64,000 nucleotides of DNA from Lacrimispora sphenoides JCM 1415 (GTDB lineage Bacteria > Bacillota > Clostridia > Lachnospirales > Lachnospiraceae), in NCBI RefSeq assembly GCF_900105615.1, contig NZ_LT630003.1:5236136-5300135 (forward strand), given 5' to 3'. The position numbers and the translations under genes were made by a program. How positions within the stretch are numbered: the stretch's first letter is position 1; each line of letters begins with the position of its first letter. The notes beneath the pieces were generated by a model that did no database searches, had not been told where the DNA came from, and saw nothing but the letters and a program-made list of their open reading frames with translations. This document shows positions 38,090-47,052 of this stretch, piece after piece.

Positions 38090-38956
38090 ATGAAAGTAGC
38101 TATAGTAACAGACAGCAACAGCGGAATTACCCAAAGACAGGGAGCGGAAGCTGGGGTTTACGTAGTACCCATGCCGTTTATGATGGCAGGGGAAACGTTC
38201 TATGAGGATATCAGCCTGACACAGAATGATTTCTATGAAAAGCTGGAGGAAGGGGTGGACATTTCCACCTCTCAGCCATCTCCGGCCGATCTTCTGGATC
38301 TGTGGAACAGACTGTTAGAAGAATATGAGGAAGTAGTACACATTCCCATGTCAAGCGGATTGAGCAGTGCCTGTCAGACTGCTCTAATGCTTGCTGATGA
38401 TTACGAGGGAAAGGTGTTTGTCATCAATAACCAGAGGATCTCTGTCTCTCAAAGGCAGTCGGTTATGGAAGCTAAGAGAATGGCAGATGATGGAATGACT
38501 GCAGCTGCCATTAAGGAAAAGCTGGAAGAGACGAAAATGGAATCTACCATTTATATTACCCTGGATACGCTGGAATATTTAAAAAAGGGTGGAAGGATCA
38601 CTCCGGCAGCTGCTCTTTTGGGGACATTTTTAAGGATTAAACCGGTTCTTACCATTCAGGGAGAGAAGTTGGACGCCTTTGCCAAGGCAAGAACCATGAA
38701 GCAGGCCAAAACCATGATGATTACAGCCGCGAAAAAGGATATGGAGGAGCGGTTTGGAGATCCGGAAGGAATCCGTACCGCTATTGCCATTGCCCATACC
38801 AATAATGAAGCGGCTGCCATGGAATTTAAGAAGGAGCTGGAGGAGATTTTTCCAAAGACGGGAGAAATCTACGTGGACAATCTTTCTTTAAGCGTATCCT
38901 GCCACATTGGGCCTGGAGCACTGGCCATTGCATGTACGAAAAGGCTGGATGTATGA
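38090..38956 (+). CDS. DegV-family fatty-acid-binding protein
   Basis: A 288-residue DegV protein, binding a fatty acid for the FakA kinase in many Firmicutes. Signatures: VAIVTDSNSGIT at the start, PMPFMMAGETFYEDISLT, ISTSQPSPAD, IPMSSGLSSACQTA, LDTLEYLKKGGRI and KPVLTIQGEKLD. Start context GAAGGAGAAC is good. fakA is not nearby. It precedes the histidine kinase by 27 bases. Confidence 0.95.
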   Translation: MKVAIVTDSNSGITQRQGAEAGVYVVPMPFMMAGETFYEDISLTQNDFYEKLEEGVDISTSQPSPADLLDLWNRLLEEYEEVVHIPMSSGLSSACQTALMLADDYEGKVFVINNQRISVSQRQSVMEAKRMADDGMTAAAIKEKLEETKMESTIYITLDTLEYLKKGGRITPAAALLGTFLRIKPVLTIQGEKLDAFAKARTMKQAKTMMITAAKKDMEERFGDPEGIRTAIAIAHTNNEAAAMEFKKELEEIFPKTGEIYVDNLSLSVSCHIGPGALAIACTKRLDV

Positions 38957-38983
38957 CAGAAATAAGGTTGGAGGTGCAGGGAC

Positions 38984-40426
38984 ATGTTCCAGGTAAAGTT
39001 TTTTAATCAGAAACATGCCATAAGCCTGCGGGTCACCTTAATCATAGCCCTTCTGGTGGTTGGAATCATACCGGTATTTATTCAGAATTCAGTCATGCTG
39101 GGTACTTACCGGCAGAACCTCATTGAGTCCAGAATGCAGGACATCCAAAACCAGTGTTGGATTTTAAGCAATAAAATGACAAGGATCGGGTACCTGACCA
39201 TGGAGCCAAGGGACCCTCTTTTGGATAATGAAATGTCCGTAAAGGCAGATATGTTCAATGGGCGTATCGTGGTGGTAAACCGGAATTTCAGGATCATCAG
39301 CGATACTTTTTCCCTTTCTGTGGGAAAGCTCAATATATCTGAGGAGGTCCTCCGCTGCTTTGACGGAGAAAACAGCAGCAAATATAATACGGATAAACAT
39401 TATTCGGCGTTAACGATTCCTATTTATTCCAACAGCCAGGAAAAGGAAATTGCCGGGGTTATGATTGTGACGGCATCCACGGAGGATTTACTGAACCGGG
39501 TCTCTGTGGTATCGGAAAAGGGAGCATTTCTTCAGCTTATGATCTTTTCCGTTCTGGCCATCATTGTGGTCTTACTTGCTAATCTCTTGATGAAGCCCTT
39601 CCGGGAGCTGCAGCGGACGTTAAACAGAGCAGCAGAAGGGGATATGGACGAGAACATCAGCCCCTATGCCTATAAGGAAACTATAAAGATTACGGAAACC
39701 ATTAACCTGACGTTAAAGAAGTTAAAGGCAGTGGACCAGTCCAGGGAAGAATTCGTCTCGAATGTTTCCCATGAACTGAAGACCCCGATCACATCCATCC
39801 GGGTGCTGGCTGATTCCCTGATGGGAATGGAAGATGTTCCGGCGGATCTTTACCGGGAATTTTTAAGTGATATATCCGATGAAATCGAGCGGGAAAACAA
39901 GATCATTGATGACCTGCTTTCTTTGGTCCGCATGGACAAGACTGCTGGGGGAAATTTAAACATTGCCCAGGTGAATATCAACGGACTGATGGAGCTGATC
40001 TTAAAAAGGCTGCGCCCCATCGCCGGGAAACGAAATGTGGAGCTTACCTTTGAAAGCATCCGGGAGGTCACTGCCGATGTGGATGAGATGAAGCTGTCCC
40101 TGGCTTTAAGCAATCTGGTGGAGAATGCCATCAAATACAATGTGGAAGGCGGCTGGGTACGGGTGACCCTTGACGCGGACCATAAGTTTTTTTACGTAAA
40201 GGTGGCTGATTCCGGAATTGGCATCTCGGAAGAGTTCCAGGAGCATGTGTTTGAGCGGTTCTACCGGGTGGATAAGGCCAGATCCAGAGAAACAGGAGGC
40301 ACAGGCCTTGGTCTTTCCATTACAAAAAAGATCGTGCTGATGCACCAGGGAGCCTTAAAGCTTCAGAGTAAAGAGGGCGACGGAGCCACATTTACCGTAC
40401 GGATTCCGCTCACGTATATTTCTTAG
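38984..40426 (+). CDS. Sensor histidine kinase without adjacent response regulator
   Basis: A 480-residue membrane kinase: helix about 18-40 (VTLIIALLVVGIIPVFIQ), extracellular sensor (about 45-175), helix about 180-203 (QLMIFSVLAIIVVLLANLLM), HAMP (205-255), HisKA with phospho-His in FVSNVSHELKTPITSIR, and HATPase with NLVENAIKYN, DSGIGISEEFQ, ERFYRVDKARS and GTGLGLSITKKI. The layout is that of PhoR/WalK/MtrB-type kinases. No receiver gene is adjacent; instead a GerMN lipoprotein gene follows after 17 bases. Confidence 0.95.
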   Translation: MFQVKFFNQKHAISLRVTLIIALLVVGIIPVFIQNSVMLGTYRQNLIESRMQDIQNQCWILSNKMTRIGYLTMEPRDPLLDNEMSVKADMFNGRIVVVNRNFRIISDTFSLSVGKLNISEEVLRCFDGENSSKYNTDKHYSALTIPIYSNSQEKEIAGVMIVTASTEDLLNRVSVVSEKGAFLQLMIFSVLAIIVVLLANLLMKPFRELQRTLNRAAEGDMDENISPYAYKETIKITETINLTLKKLKAVDQSREEFVSNVSHELKTPITSIRVLADSLMGMEDVPADLYREFLSDISDEIERENKIIDDLLSLVRMDKTAGGNLNIAQVNINGLMELILKRLRPIAGKRNVELTFESIREVTADVDEMKLSLALSNLVENAIKYNVEGGWVRVTLDADHKFFYVKVADSGIGISEEFQEHVFERFYRVDKARSRETGGTGLGLSITKKIVLMHQGALKLQSKEGDGATFTVRIPLTYIS

Positions 40427-40443
40427 AAACAGGAGGCTATTAG

Positions 40444-41433
40444 ATGAAACTGAAACTGCTAAGGAGGGGGCTCCTTTTCCTGGTGTGCTTTCTATGTCTG
40501 ACCGGCTGTGGAAAAAGAGAAGGAAAGGGAGCGGAAACCATTGGAGATGTGTATAAGATTTATTATTTAAACTCTGCCATGACAAAGTTGGAGCCTCAGG
40601 ATTATCACATGGCTCAGAAACCGGAAGGGGACATAGAAGATGCGACGGACTGGAGGATCAGAAATCTGATGGAACAGCTACGCACTGTACCTAAGGATTT
40701 AGACCGGCAGGCAGCAGTTCCGGATAAGGTCGGCTTTGAGCGTTACAAGCTGGAGGACACGGTCCTTTATCTGTATTTCGATAACAATTATGCCATGATG
40801 AATGGAACCAGGGAGATTCTATGCAGGGCATCCCTGGTAAGAACACTGACTCAGGTAAAAGGAGTGGACTATGTTGCCGTGTATACTGCGGAACAGCCTT
40901 TAATGGACAGTTCCGGAAGTCCGGTAGGGCCTATGGCTAATTCTGATTTTATTGACAATATCAGCAATGTCAACTCCTATGAGAAGACAGAGTTGCCCTT
41001 GTATTTCTCTGATGATACCGGTGAGAAGCTGGTGAAAGAGACAAGAGAAGTGGTGCATAACGTAAACACTTCCTTAGAAAAGCTGGTCATTGAACAGCTG
41101 ATTGCCGGTCCGGGAAGGCCGGGGATGAATCCGACTCTGCCAAAGGATACAAAGCTTCTTAATGTGTCGGTCAATGAAAACATCTGTTATATTAATTTTG
41201 ATTCCGTATTTCTTAATAACAACCTGGAGGTAAAGGAATATATCCCGATTTATTCTATCGTGAACTCCCTGGCTGCGGCCTCCTCCATCAATAAGGTGCA
41301 GATTACGGTAAACGGTTCCCAGGAAGTCATGTTCCGGGATTCCATTTCCTTAAACCAGCTTTTTGAACGCAATCTGGATTACAATGCGGAAAATGAAGAA
41401 GTATCTAGTGATATAGGAGGAACAGAACAATAA
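40444..41433 (+). CDS. GerMN-domain lipoprotein
   Basis: A 329-residue lipoprotein: signal with lipobox LCLTGCGKRE (Cys about residue 21), then two GerMN-type domains (about 35-150 with IYYLNSAMTKLEP and VLYLYFDNNYAMMNGTREILCRASLVRTLTQVKGV; about 185-305 with LPLYFSDDTGEKLV, EQLIAGPGRPGMNPTLP and ICYINFDSVFLNN). GerM domains occur in sporulation/germination proteins and in LpqB, which partners the MtrB kinase in Actinobacteria; here too it follows a HAMP kinase gene. Its stop codon overlaps the proposed comEC start. Confidence 0.88.
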   Translation: MKLKLLRRGLLFLVCFLCLTGCGKREGKGAETIGDVYKIYYLNSAMTKLEPQDYHMAQKPEGDIEDATDWRIRNLMEQLRTVPKDLDRQAAVPDKVGFERYKLEDTVLYLYFDNNYAMMNGTREILCRASLVRTLTQVKGVDYVAVYTAEQPLMDSSGSPVGPMANSDFIDNISNVNSYEKTELPLYFSDDTGEKLVKETREVVHNVNTSLEKLVIEQLIAGPGRPGMNPTLPKDTKLLNVSVNENICYINFDSVFLNNNLEVKEYIPIYSIVNSLAAASSINKVQITVNGSQEVMFRDSISLNQLFERNLDYNAENEEVSSDIGGTEQ

Positions 41434-43889
41434 AACGCCCATTATGTCTGATCGCAGGGGGATTTGTACTTGGAGAGACTGCCGCTTTGCTGGTTTTGAC
41501 ATCCTGGCTTTTTATTCCGGCTTTTTTAGCTGCCGGAATTGTTCTTTATGGTTATTGGAGAGGCAGAAACCGGCTTTGGGTTCTTTTGCCTCTTCTTTTT
41601 TTATACCTGGGTGCGGCCTGGGCCGGATATGATTGCAAAAGATGGGAGGAAAGGGAAAGAACCATTGAGGAGCTTTCCGGTGGTTATGTGGAAGCAGAGG
41701 GAAGAGTTTCTTCTTTTGAAGAAAAGAATGGATCTCTTCAGATTGTTTTAAAGAAAATTAAGGTATGGAAGCAGGAAACCAGCTATTCTGTTCCAAGTCT
41801 GATGGTGTCTGTGAAGCTTTTTGGAGAGCCGGGCACAGACACGCCGTTATATCCCCCAGGAACTGGCGATAATAAAGATATAAGTCTGCGGCTGGGACAG
41901 CTTATCAAAGTAAAAGGAGAGGTACAGCCTTTTCAGTCACCAAGGAACCCAGGGGAGTTTGACAGCAAGGAATATTATGAGGGTCTGGGGATTGACGGAA
42001 GGTTTCTTGGGAAGGAACTGGAGATTCTGGATCCAGGAGAAGACCCTCTCTTAGATGGAATACGCCGGGCCAGGGAATGGGGACGCGCCCTCCTTTATAA
42101 GTATACCTCCAAAGAAGATGCCGGCGTATTAACAGCGGCGGTTTTAGGGGACACGGGCGGACTTCCGGAAGATATTAAATCTCTATATCAGAAGAACGGA
42201 ATTTCCCATCTTCTTGCAATCAGCGGCATGCACATGTCCTTCCTTGGTCTTTCTTTTTACCGGATTTTAAGGAAAACCGGTCTGGGCCTTGGAAGCGCAG
42301 GTCTGGCAGGAGCTGTCCTGGTTGTCTTGTACGGGATTTTAACAGGCAGCGGTCCTTCGGTGATGAGGGCAGTGATTATGATGTCTGTCGCATTTCTGGC
42401 CTCCTATCTTGGAAGGACTTATGACCTTTTATCCTCCGCTTCCCTGTCGCTGCTGCTTCTGGGACTTAAGTCACCTCTCCTCCTTGCCAATGGAGGTGTT
42501 CAGCTGTCCTTTGGAGCGGTTTATGCCATCGGAGGAGCAAGCCCCATCATTGAAAAATGGCTTGGAAGGAAACGGTTCCTGTCAAGTGCAATTTCTACGG
42601 GAGTAGCGGTACAAATGGTCACCATGCCAATTACATTATATCATTTTTATCAGATTCCTTTCTATGGACTGTTTTTAAATCTTCTGCTTATTCCATTAAT
42701 GGATTGGGTGGTTTGTTCCGGAATCGGCATTATCTTTCTTGGAAGCTTCAGCCCCCTTCTTGGGATCGGCGCGGCGGGAACAGGACATTATATTCTTGCC
42801 TTTTATGAATGGATCTGCGGGAGCATGAAAGGACTTCCTGGGTACAGCCTGACCTTTGGCAGACCGGAGGCTGGACGGCTGGCGGCTTACGGACTTATTC
42901 TGGTCGCAGGGCTTTCCTGCCTGAAAGTCTGGGAGGAGTATGAGGCTAAAAGAACCGGTGAGAAAAAAGAAGAGAAAAAGGAAGAGAAAAAGGAAGAGAA
43001 AAGGAAAGGTAGTTTCTTTGGATTAAAAGTTCTTTTCCTTGCAGGTATGTATTGCTTTTGCATTCTGTTTTTTAAGCCTGGTCCTGTGCCTGGTCTTGAA
43101 GCAGTGTTTCTTGATGTGGGACAAGGGGATGGCATCCTGCTGCGGGCAGGAAGGTCTGCGGTTTTAGTGGATGGAGGAAGCTCTTCTAAAAAATCTCTGG
43201 GCAAATATTCCCTGGAGCCTTGTTTAAAAAGTATGGGAATACCTGTGATTCATTATGCATTTATCAGCCATGGGGATCAGGATCATTTAAGCGGTGTCGC
43301 CTATCTTTTGGAAAACAGTGAAGATATAAGAATTGAAAATCTCATGCTTCCCTATCATGGAAGAGAGGATGAGGCAATAAAGAAGCTGGAAGAACTTGCA
43401 ATGCGGCGGGGGACCAACGTGATGTATGTGGCAGGAGGAGATGGGGTTCAGATAGAAGACCTTTGCATTACCTGCCTGTATCCGGGAAAAGAAGACATAC
43501 CGGAAACCACCAATGAGGAGTCAGAAGTATTAAAAATGGACTATGGAAGCTGCCGCATGCTGTTTACAGGAGACATGGAGGAAAGAGGAGAAGAAAAGCT
43601 TCTTGAAAGGCCTGGGGAAAGGCAGATGCTGGCAAAAGTGAATGTGTTAAAGGTGGCTCATCATGGTTCGAAATATTCTTCCGGGGAGGCATTCCTTGAC
43701 GCGATAAAGCCCCGGTGGGCTGTGGTGTCTTATGGGGTGGGTAATTCTTATGGACACCCTCATCAGGAGGTTTTAGACCGCTTAAAAGAGAGAGGAACTG
43801 AGGTTTTCAAAACAGGAGAAGGAGGGGCCATAATGATGTGGACCGATGGGGAGAAGATCCGTTTTGAAAGTTTCGTTGACGGAGAGTAG
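41430..43889 (+). CDS. comEC: ComEC/Rec2 DNA-uptake channel, probable ATA start
   Basis: An 819-residue ComEC-type protein that passes single-stranded DNA through the membrane. Early helices (LIAGGFVLGETAALLVL) are followed by an OB-like outer domain (about 60-200), the Competence helical domain with NGISHLLAISGMHMSFLG and TGSGPSVMRAVIMM, and a C-terminal metallo-beta-lactamase domain with LDVGQGDGILLRAG, AFISHGDQDHLSG and HHGSKYSSGEAFL. A Lys-Glu repeat linker (about 510-527) sits between. No ATG fits: AGGAGG at 41415-41420 points, with nine bases spacing, to ATA at 41430 overlapping the previous stop as ATAA. The first ATG-free alternative is TTG at 41487, which would cut into the first helix. 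Confidence 0.92.
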   Translation: MKRPLCLIAGGFVLGETAALLVLTSWLFIPAFLAAGIVLYGYWRGRNRLWVLLPLLFLYLGAAWAGYDCKRWEERERTIEELSGGYVEAEGRVSSFEEKNGSLQIVLKKIKVWKQETSYSVPSLMVSVKLFGEPGTDTPLYPPGTGDNKDISLRLGQLIKVKGEVQPFQSPRNPGEFDSKEYYEGLGIDGRFLGKELEILDPGEDPLLDGIRRAREWGRALLYKYTSKEDAGVLTAAVLGDTGGLPEDIKSLYQKNGISHLLAISGMHMSFLGLSFYRILRKTGLGLGSAGLAGAVLVVLYGILTGSGPSVMRAVIMMSVAFLASYLGRTYDLLSSASLSLLLLGLKSPLLLANGGVQLSFGAVYAIGGASPIIEKWLGRKRFLSSAISTGVAVQMVTMPITLYHFYQIPFYGLFLNLLLIPLMDWVVCSGIGIIFLGSFSPLLGIGAAGTGHYILAFYEWICGSMKGLPGYSLTFGRPEAGRLAAYGLILVAGLSCLKVWEEYEAKRTGEKKEEKKEEKKEEKRKGSFFGLKVLFLAGMYCFCILFFKPGPVPGLEAVFLDVGQGDGILLRAGRSAVLVDGGSSSKKSLGKYSLEPCLKSMGIPVIHYAFISHGDQDHLSGVAYLLENSEDIRIENLMLPYHGREDEAIKKLEELAMRRGTNVMYVAGGDGVQIEDLCITCLYPGKEDIPETTNEESEVLKMDYGSCRMLFTGDMEERGEEKLLERPGERQMLAKVNVLKVAHHGSKYSSGEAFLDAIKPRWAVVSYGVGNSYGHPHQEVLDRLKERGTEVFKTGEGGAIMMWTDGEKIRFESFVDGE

Positions 43890-43944
43890 TTCTCCCGTTA
43901 TAATTAGAGAGGATAAAAAAGTCATGCCAAAGAGGGAGGAAACC

Positions 43945-44916
43945 ATGCAGACGCTGACTCAGGATATAAAAAATCACAGCTTCAAGCCGGTCTATCTTCT
44001 ATATGGAGAAGAAGCCTTTTTGAGGAACAGCTATAAAAATCAAATGAAGGCAGCCATTACGGCAGGCGATACCATGAACTTTAATCAGTTTGAGGGAAAA
44101 GGGATTGATGTGCGGGAAGTCATCAGCCTTGCAGATACCATGCCTTTTTTCGCAGAAAAACGTCTGATCCTGGTAGAGAACAGCGGGTTTTTTAAATCGG
44201 CTTCCGATGAAATCGTATCTTATCTGTCCCAGATGCCGGATACCACCTGCCTGATCTTTGTGGAATCAGAGATAGATAAGCGAAGCAAACTGTTTAAAAA
44301 AGTAAAGGAACTGGGATATGCGGCTGAAATGGAACGTCAGGATACGGCCCAGCTTGCCAGATGGGCGGGGACTCTGCTTTCCAGGGAAGGAAAGAAGATC
44401 ACGGGACGTACCATGGAATTGTTTCTTCACATGGCCGGAGATGATATGGAAAATATCCGTATGGAACTGGAGAAGCTCATAAGCTATACTCTGGGAAGAG
44501 AGGTTATAACGGATGAGGATGTGGAAATCATCTGCACAGTCCGGACAACCAATAAAATTTTTGAAATGGTGGCGGCGATTGTGAACAGGGAAACAAAAAA
44601 GGCCATGGACCTTTATGAGGACCTGCTCACCTTAAAGGAACCACCCATGAGGATCCTGTTTCTGATTGCCAGACAGTTTAATCAGATTCTGCAGGCAAAG
44701 GAGCTGATGGGGAAGGGAATGGATAAGGGCGGCATTGCTTCAAAGCTTAAGATCCCTCCTTTTGCAGCAGGAAAGATCATGCCACAGGCAAGGACTTTTT
44801 CCAAAGATCAGATTTTGTCTTATGTAAACTTGTGTGTGGAAACAGAAGAAGCAGTTAAGACCGGGAGGTTAAATGACCGAATGGCGGTGGAATTGCTGCT
44901 GACACAAAAATATTAG
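43945..44916 (+). CDS. holA: DNA polymerase III delta subunit
   Basis: A 323-residue clamp-loader delta subunit. It begins MQTLTQDIKNHSFKPVYLLYGEEAFL, has TMPFFAEKRLILVENSGFF, and GDDMENIRMELEKLISY and ILFLIARQFNQILQAKEL in the helical C-terminal domain. The start at 43945 is chosen because GAGGGAGG lies five bases upstream; an ATG at 43924 lacks this. It opens the sliding clamp at replication forks. In many relatives it follows comEC, as here. Confidence 0.95.
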   Translation: MQTLTQDIKNHSFKPVYLLYGEEAFLRNSYKNQMKAAITAGDTMNFNQFEGKGIDVREVISLADTMPFFAEKRLILVENSGFFKSASDEIVSYLSQMPDTTCLIFVESEIDKRSKLFKKVKELGYAAEMERQDTAQLARWAGTLLSREGKKITGRTMELFLHMAGDDMENIRMELEKLISYTLGREVITDEDVEIICTVRTTNKIFEMVAAIVNRETKKAMDLYEDLLTLKEPPMRILFLIARQFNQILQAKELMGKGMDKGGIASKLKIPPFAAGKIMPQARTFSKDQILSYVNLCVETEEAVKTGRLNDRMAVELLLTQKY

Positions 44917-44971
44917 GGTTTAACGATTAAACCGGTAAAACTTGGTTATTTTATTTGGAAAGGAGGTCAGG

Positions 44972-46177
44972 ATGGAAGAATTGTTGAAAAAAAAGCAGAT
45001 AAGGGTATTTTTATCAAGGCTGCTGCTTGCTATGCTGGTTATTATATTTTATAAAATTGTTATGAATGTTTCAGATGTGATGGTTTGGCTTAAATCATCT
45101 ACAAAAGTACTTATTCCCTTCTTTTATGGATTTGTCATAGCATATCTGCTGAATATCCCATGTTCTGCGCTTGAACGACGCTTAAACAGGCTTAAATCCA
45201 GTCCGTTTCAAAAGAGGTCCAGGGGGATCAGTGTTTTTATTATTTATGCTTTATTTATCTCTGTTGTTGTTCTGGTTATTAACAAGGGAATTCCCCTGCT
45301 TCAGAGAAGCATTTTGGATTTTATAACAAATTTCAATACTTATTATAGTAACGCCATAACGGCTATTGAACAACTGCCGTTAGAAAAGTTTGGCTTATCG
45401 GATAAGCTGGGAGAGATTTTGCCGCCCCAGACTGCCTGGAAAAATGTGTTGGAAGGAATTGGCCTGAAAGAAGTAATGGGCTCACTAAATGCTGTCTTGG
45501 GAGTTACTTCCCATATTTTTAGCGGATTTATTACAATTGTATCTTCCGTGTATTTCCTTCTGGAAACTCATAATGTTAAATTTCAGATGAAGCGGCTCAT
45601 GGATTTGTTTCTTCAAGAAAAAACCAGAAATGCAGCTTTAAGGTACGGAACCATTATCAATGACAGTTTTAAAAAGTTTATTGTCTGCCAGCTTTTAGAT
45701 TCCCTGATTTTATGTACGATTACCACCATTGAATTTACCATACTTGGTTCCAGGTATTCGCTGGCGCTTGGGGTCATGCTGGGGATCTGCAATATTATCC
45801 CTTACTTTGGCTCAATTTTTGGCTCCATAGGCGTTGTGATTATTATTGCGTGTACGAGCGGAATCAATACAGGGGCGATTGCCGGTCTGGTTTTACTTGT
45901 TACTCAGCAGATTGATGGAAATGTGATACAGCCAAAGCTTATGGGAACCTCATTTTCCTTAAGCCCGGCTTTGATTGTTATAGGAATCACTGTGGGTGGT
46001 GCAATTGCAGGGATATGGGGGATGGTTCTGGCAGTACCCGTGGTTCATATATTAAAGATTATTGCCGGGGATGTCATTGCAGCCAGGGAGAAAAAGGTTC
46101 GGGAAGCTTATGCAGAGCCGGTCCCAGTCAATGCGGACCCTTTCCCGGATGATGTCTCTTCCGGCCATAAGAAGTAG
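44972..46177 (+). CDS. AI-2E-family transporter (PF01594-type)
   Basis: A 401-residue protein with about eight membrane helices, e.g. LLLAMLVIIFYKIVM, VFIIYALFISVVVLVIN, GFITIVSSVYFLLE and IVIGITVGGAIAGIWGMVLAVPVVHIL. Family motifs include LGICNIIPYFGSIFGSIGVV and QQIDGNVIQPKLMG. Despite the name, members also act as Na+/H+ antiporters or exporters of unknown substrate. AAAGGAGGTCAGG precedes the ATG at 44972. It is followed by two terminators. Confidence 0.9.
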   Translation: MEELLKKKQIRVFLSRLLLAMLVIIFYKIVMNVSDVMVWLKSSTKVLIPFFYGFVIAYLLNIPCSALERRLNRLKSSPFQKRSRGISVFIIYALFISVVVLVINKGIPLLQRSILDFITNFNTYYSNAITAIEQLPLEKFGLSDKLGEILPPQTAWKNVLEGIGLKEVMGSLNAVLGVTSHIFSGFITIVSSVYFLLETHNVKFQMKRLMDLFLQEKTRNAALRYGTIINDSFKKFIVCQLLDSLILCTITTIEFTILGSRYSLALGVMLGICNIIPYFGSIFGSIGVVIIIACTSGINTGAIAGLVLLVTQQIDGNVIQPKLMGTSFSLSPALIVIGITVGGAIAGIWGMVLAVPVVHILKIIAGDVIAAREKKVREAYAEPVPVNADPFPDDVSSGHKK

Positions 46178-46190
46178 ATTTACCTAAGTG

Positions 46191-46215
46191 AGCAGGTTCT
46201 TAAGAACCTGCTTTT
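46191..46215 (+). terminator. Terminator after AI-2E transporter
   Basis: AGCAGGTTCTT pairs with AAGAACCTGCT, then TTTT. Confidence 0.8.
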
Positions 46216-46234
46216 CTGTTTATGGCATAAGATA

Positions 46235-46288
46235 GAGTGCTGCTTCCATAGATGATTGTTCGTCTATGGAAATAGCACTCCTTTCTTT
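46235..46288. terminator. Second strong hairpin/terminator at the tailocin left edge
   Basis: GAGTGC..TTCCATAGA pairs with TCTATGGAA..GCACTC, followed by CTTTCTTT. It marks the border between chromosomal genes and the phage-tail element. Confidence 0.7.
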
Positions 46289-46334
46289 ATGGACCGGGTA
46301 TTACGGAATCCCCCTTTTATCTCAGCAAATTTCA

Positions 46335-46517
46335 TCAGCTGGTGTTTTTTTCTTCATCGTTATTACAACAGAGATCCTGATAGGCTGAAATGGTACTCAG
46401 TGTATCACCAAGCTGTGAAAATATGGAACTTATCAAAGCGATTTCATCAGCAGACCGTCCCTCGGCGATACGGCAGGCCATGGTAGATATAAGAATTACA
46501 AGTTCACAGGGTTGCAT
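46335..46517 (-). CDS. Small conserved-looking protein (DUF6774-like)
   Basis: A 60-residue protein MQPCELVILISTMACRIAEG followed by RSADEIALISSIFSQLGDTLSTISAYQDL and an acidic tail. A good ribosome binding site (AGAGGTGAT) lies upstream on the minus strand. Helical with Cys in the first helix, it resembles the DUF6774-type small proteins found near mobile elements of Lachnospiraceae; assignment is from memory. Function unknown. Confidence 0.6.
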   Translation of the reverse strand: MQPCELVILISTMACRIAEGRSADEIALISSIFSQLGDTLSTISAYQDLCCNNDEEKNTS

Positions 46518-46574
46518 AAATATATCACCTCTGGATAGTATATGTGCCAGAGGGGCGGCAAGACAGAAAATATC

Positions 46575-47027
46575 TTACACTATTTTATAGATGTTAAAAG
46601 GTTCAAATAGTATCAGATAATTATCTTTTTGCAGTCCTTTTCCGTATATTGTCTGATAGCAGTGAATGGCATCAAGCAAAAACTCTTCCGTTACATCCAG
46701 ATGTTCCGCAATTTCGTACCCATTCCGGCATCCGGCTTCTTTTGCCGCCACCAGCTTATCAAGGGTTATCATTTTATTGTAAGCCCAAAGCCTTGCAGTA
46801 CGCTCCTGCTTCTGGTTGGACACATCGGACTGGTCCAGAATATCGCCGGTGGTGGTATGGTAATGTCCCAGCTCTTCCGCCAGAACGCAAGCCTTCTGAC
46901 AATCTGTCATATCCTGGCGGATCAATATCTGGGTGCCTTTAATCCTGCCGTCATTGGCTATCAGCGGCCGTTCCTTTATGATGATTCCATGGGAATCCGC
47001 TTCTTCTAATAAAGATTCATAGTTCAA
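46575..47027 (-). CDS. ImmA/IrrE-family metallopeptidase-like protein
   Basis: About 150 residues. The motif VLAEELGHYHTTTGDIL is the IrrE/ImmA zinc-peptidase region, although the first His of HExxH is replaced by Ala, as in many clostridial phage homologues. The C-terminal part (ARLWAYNKMITLDKLVAAKEAG, HLDVTEEFLLDAIHCYQ) is typical. In ICEBs1, ImmA cleaves the element's repressor; here the XRE repressor gene lies directly upstream, ending 26 bases before the proposed TTG start (47027), which follows TGAGGTGA. A longer frame up to 47075 would overlap the repressor gene. The likely job is induction of the tail element by repressor cleavage. Confidence 0.85.
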   Translation of the reverse strand: MNYESLLEEADSHGIIIKERPLIANDGRIKGTQILIRQDMTDCQKACVLAEELGHYHTTTGDILDQSDVSNQKQERTARLWAYNKMITLDKLVAAKEAGCRNGYEIAEHLDVTEEFLLDAIHCYQTIYGKGLQKDNYLILFEPFNIYKIV

Positions 47028-47052
47028 ATAAATCACCTCAATGAGTTGTCTT

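Noticed and set aside
46629..47009. Plus-strand frames over the ImmA-like gene
   Set aside because: The minus-strand gene has the IrrE/ImmA motif and position next to the repressor; the plus-strand frames are shadows.
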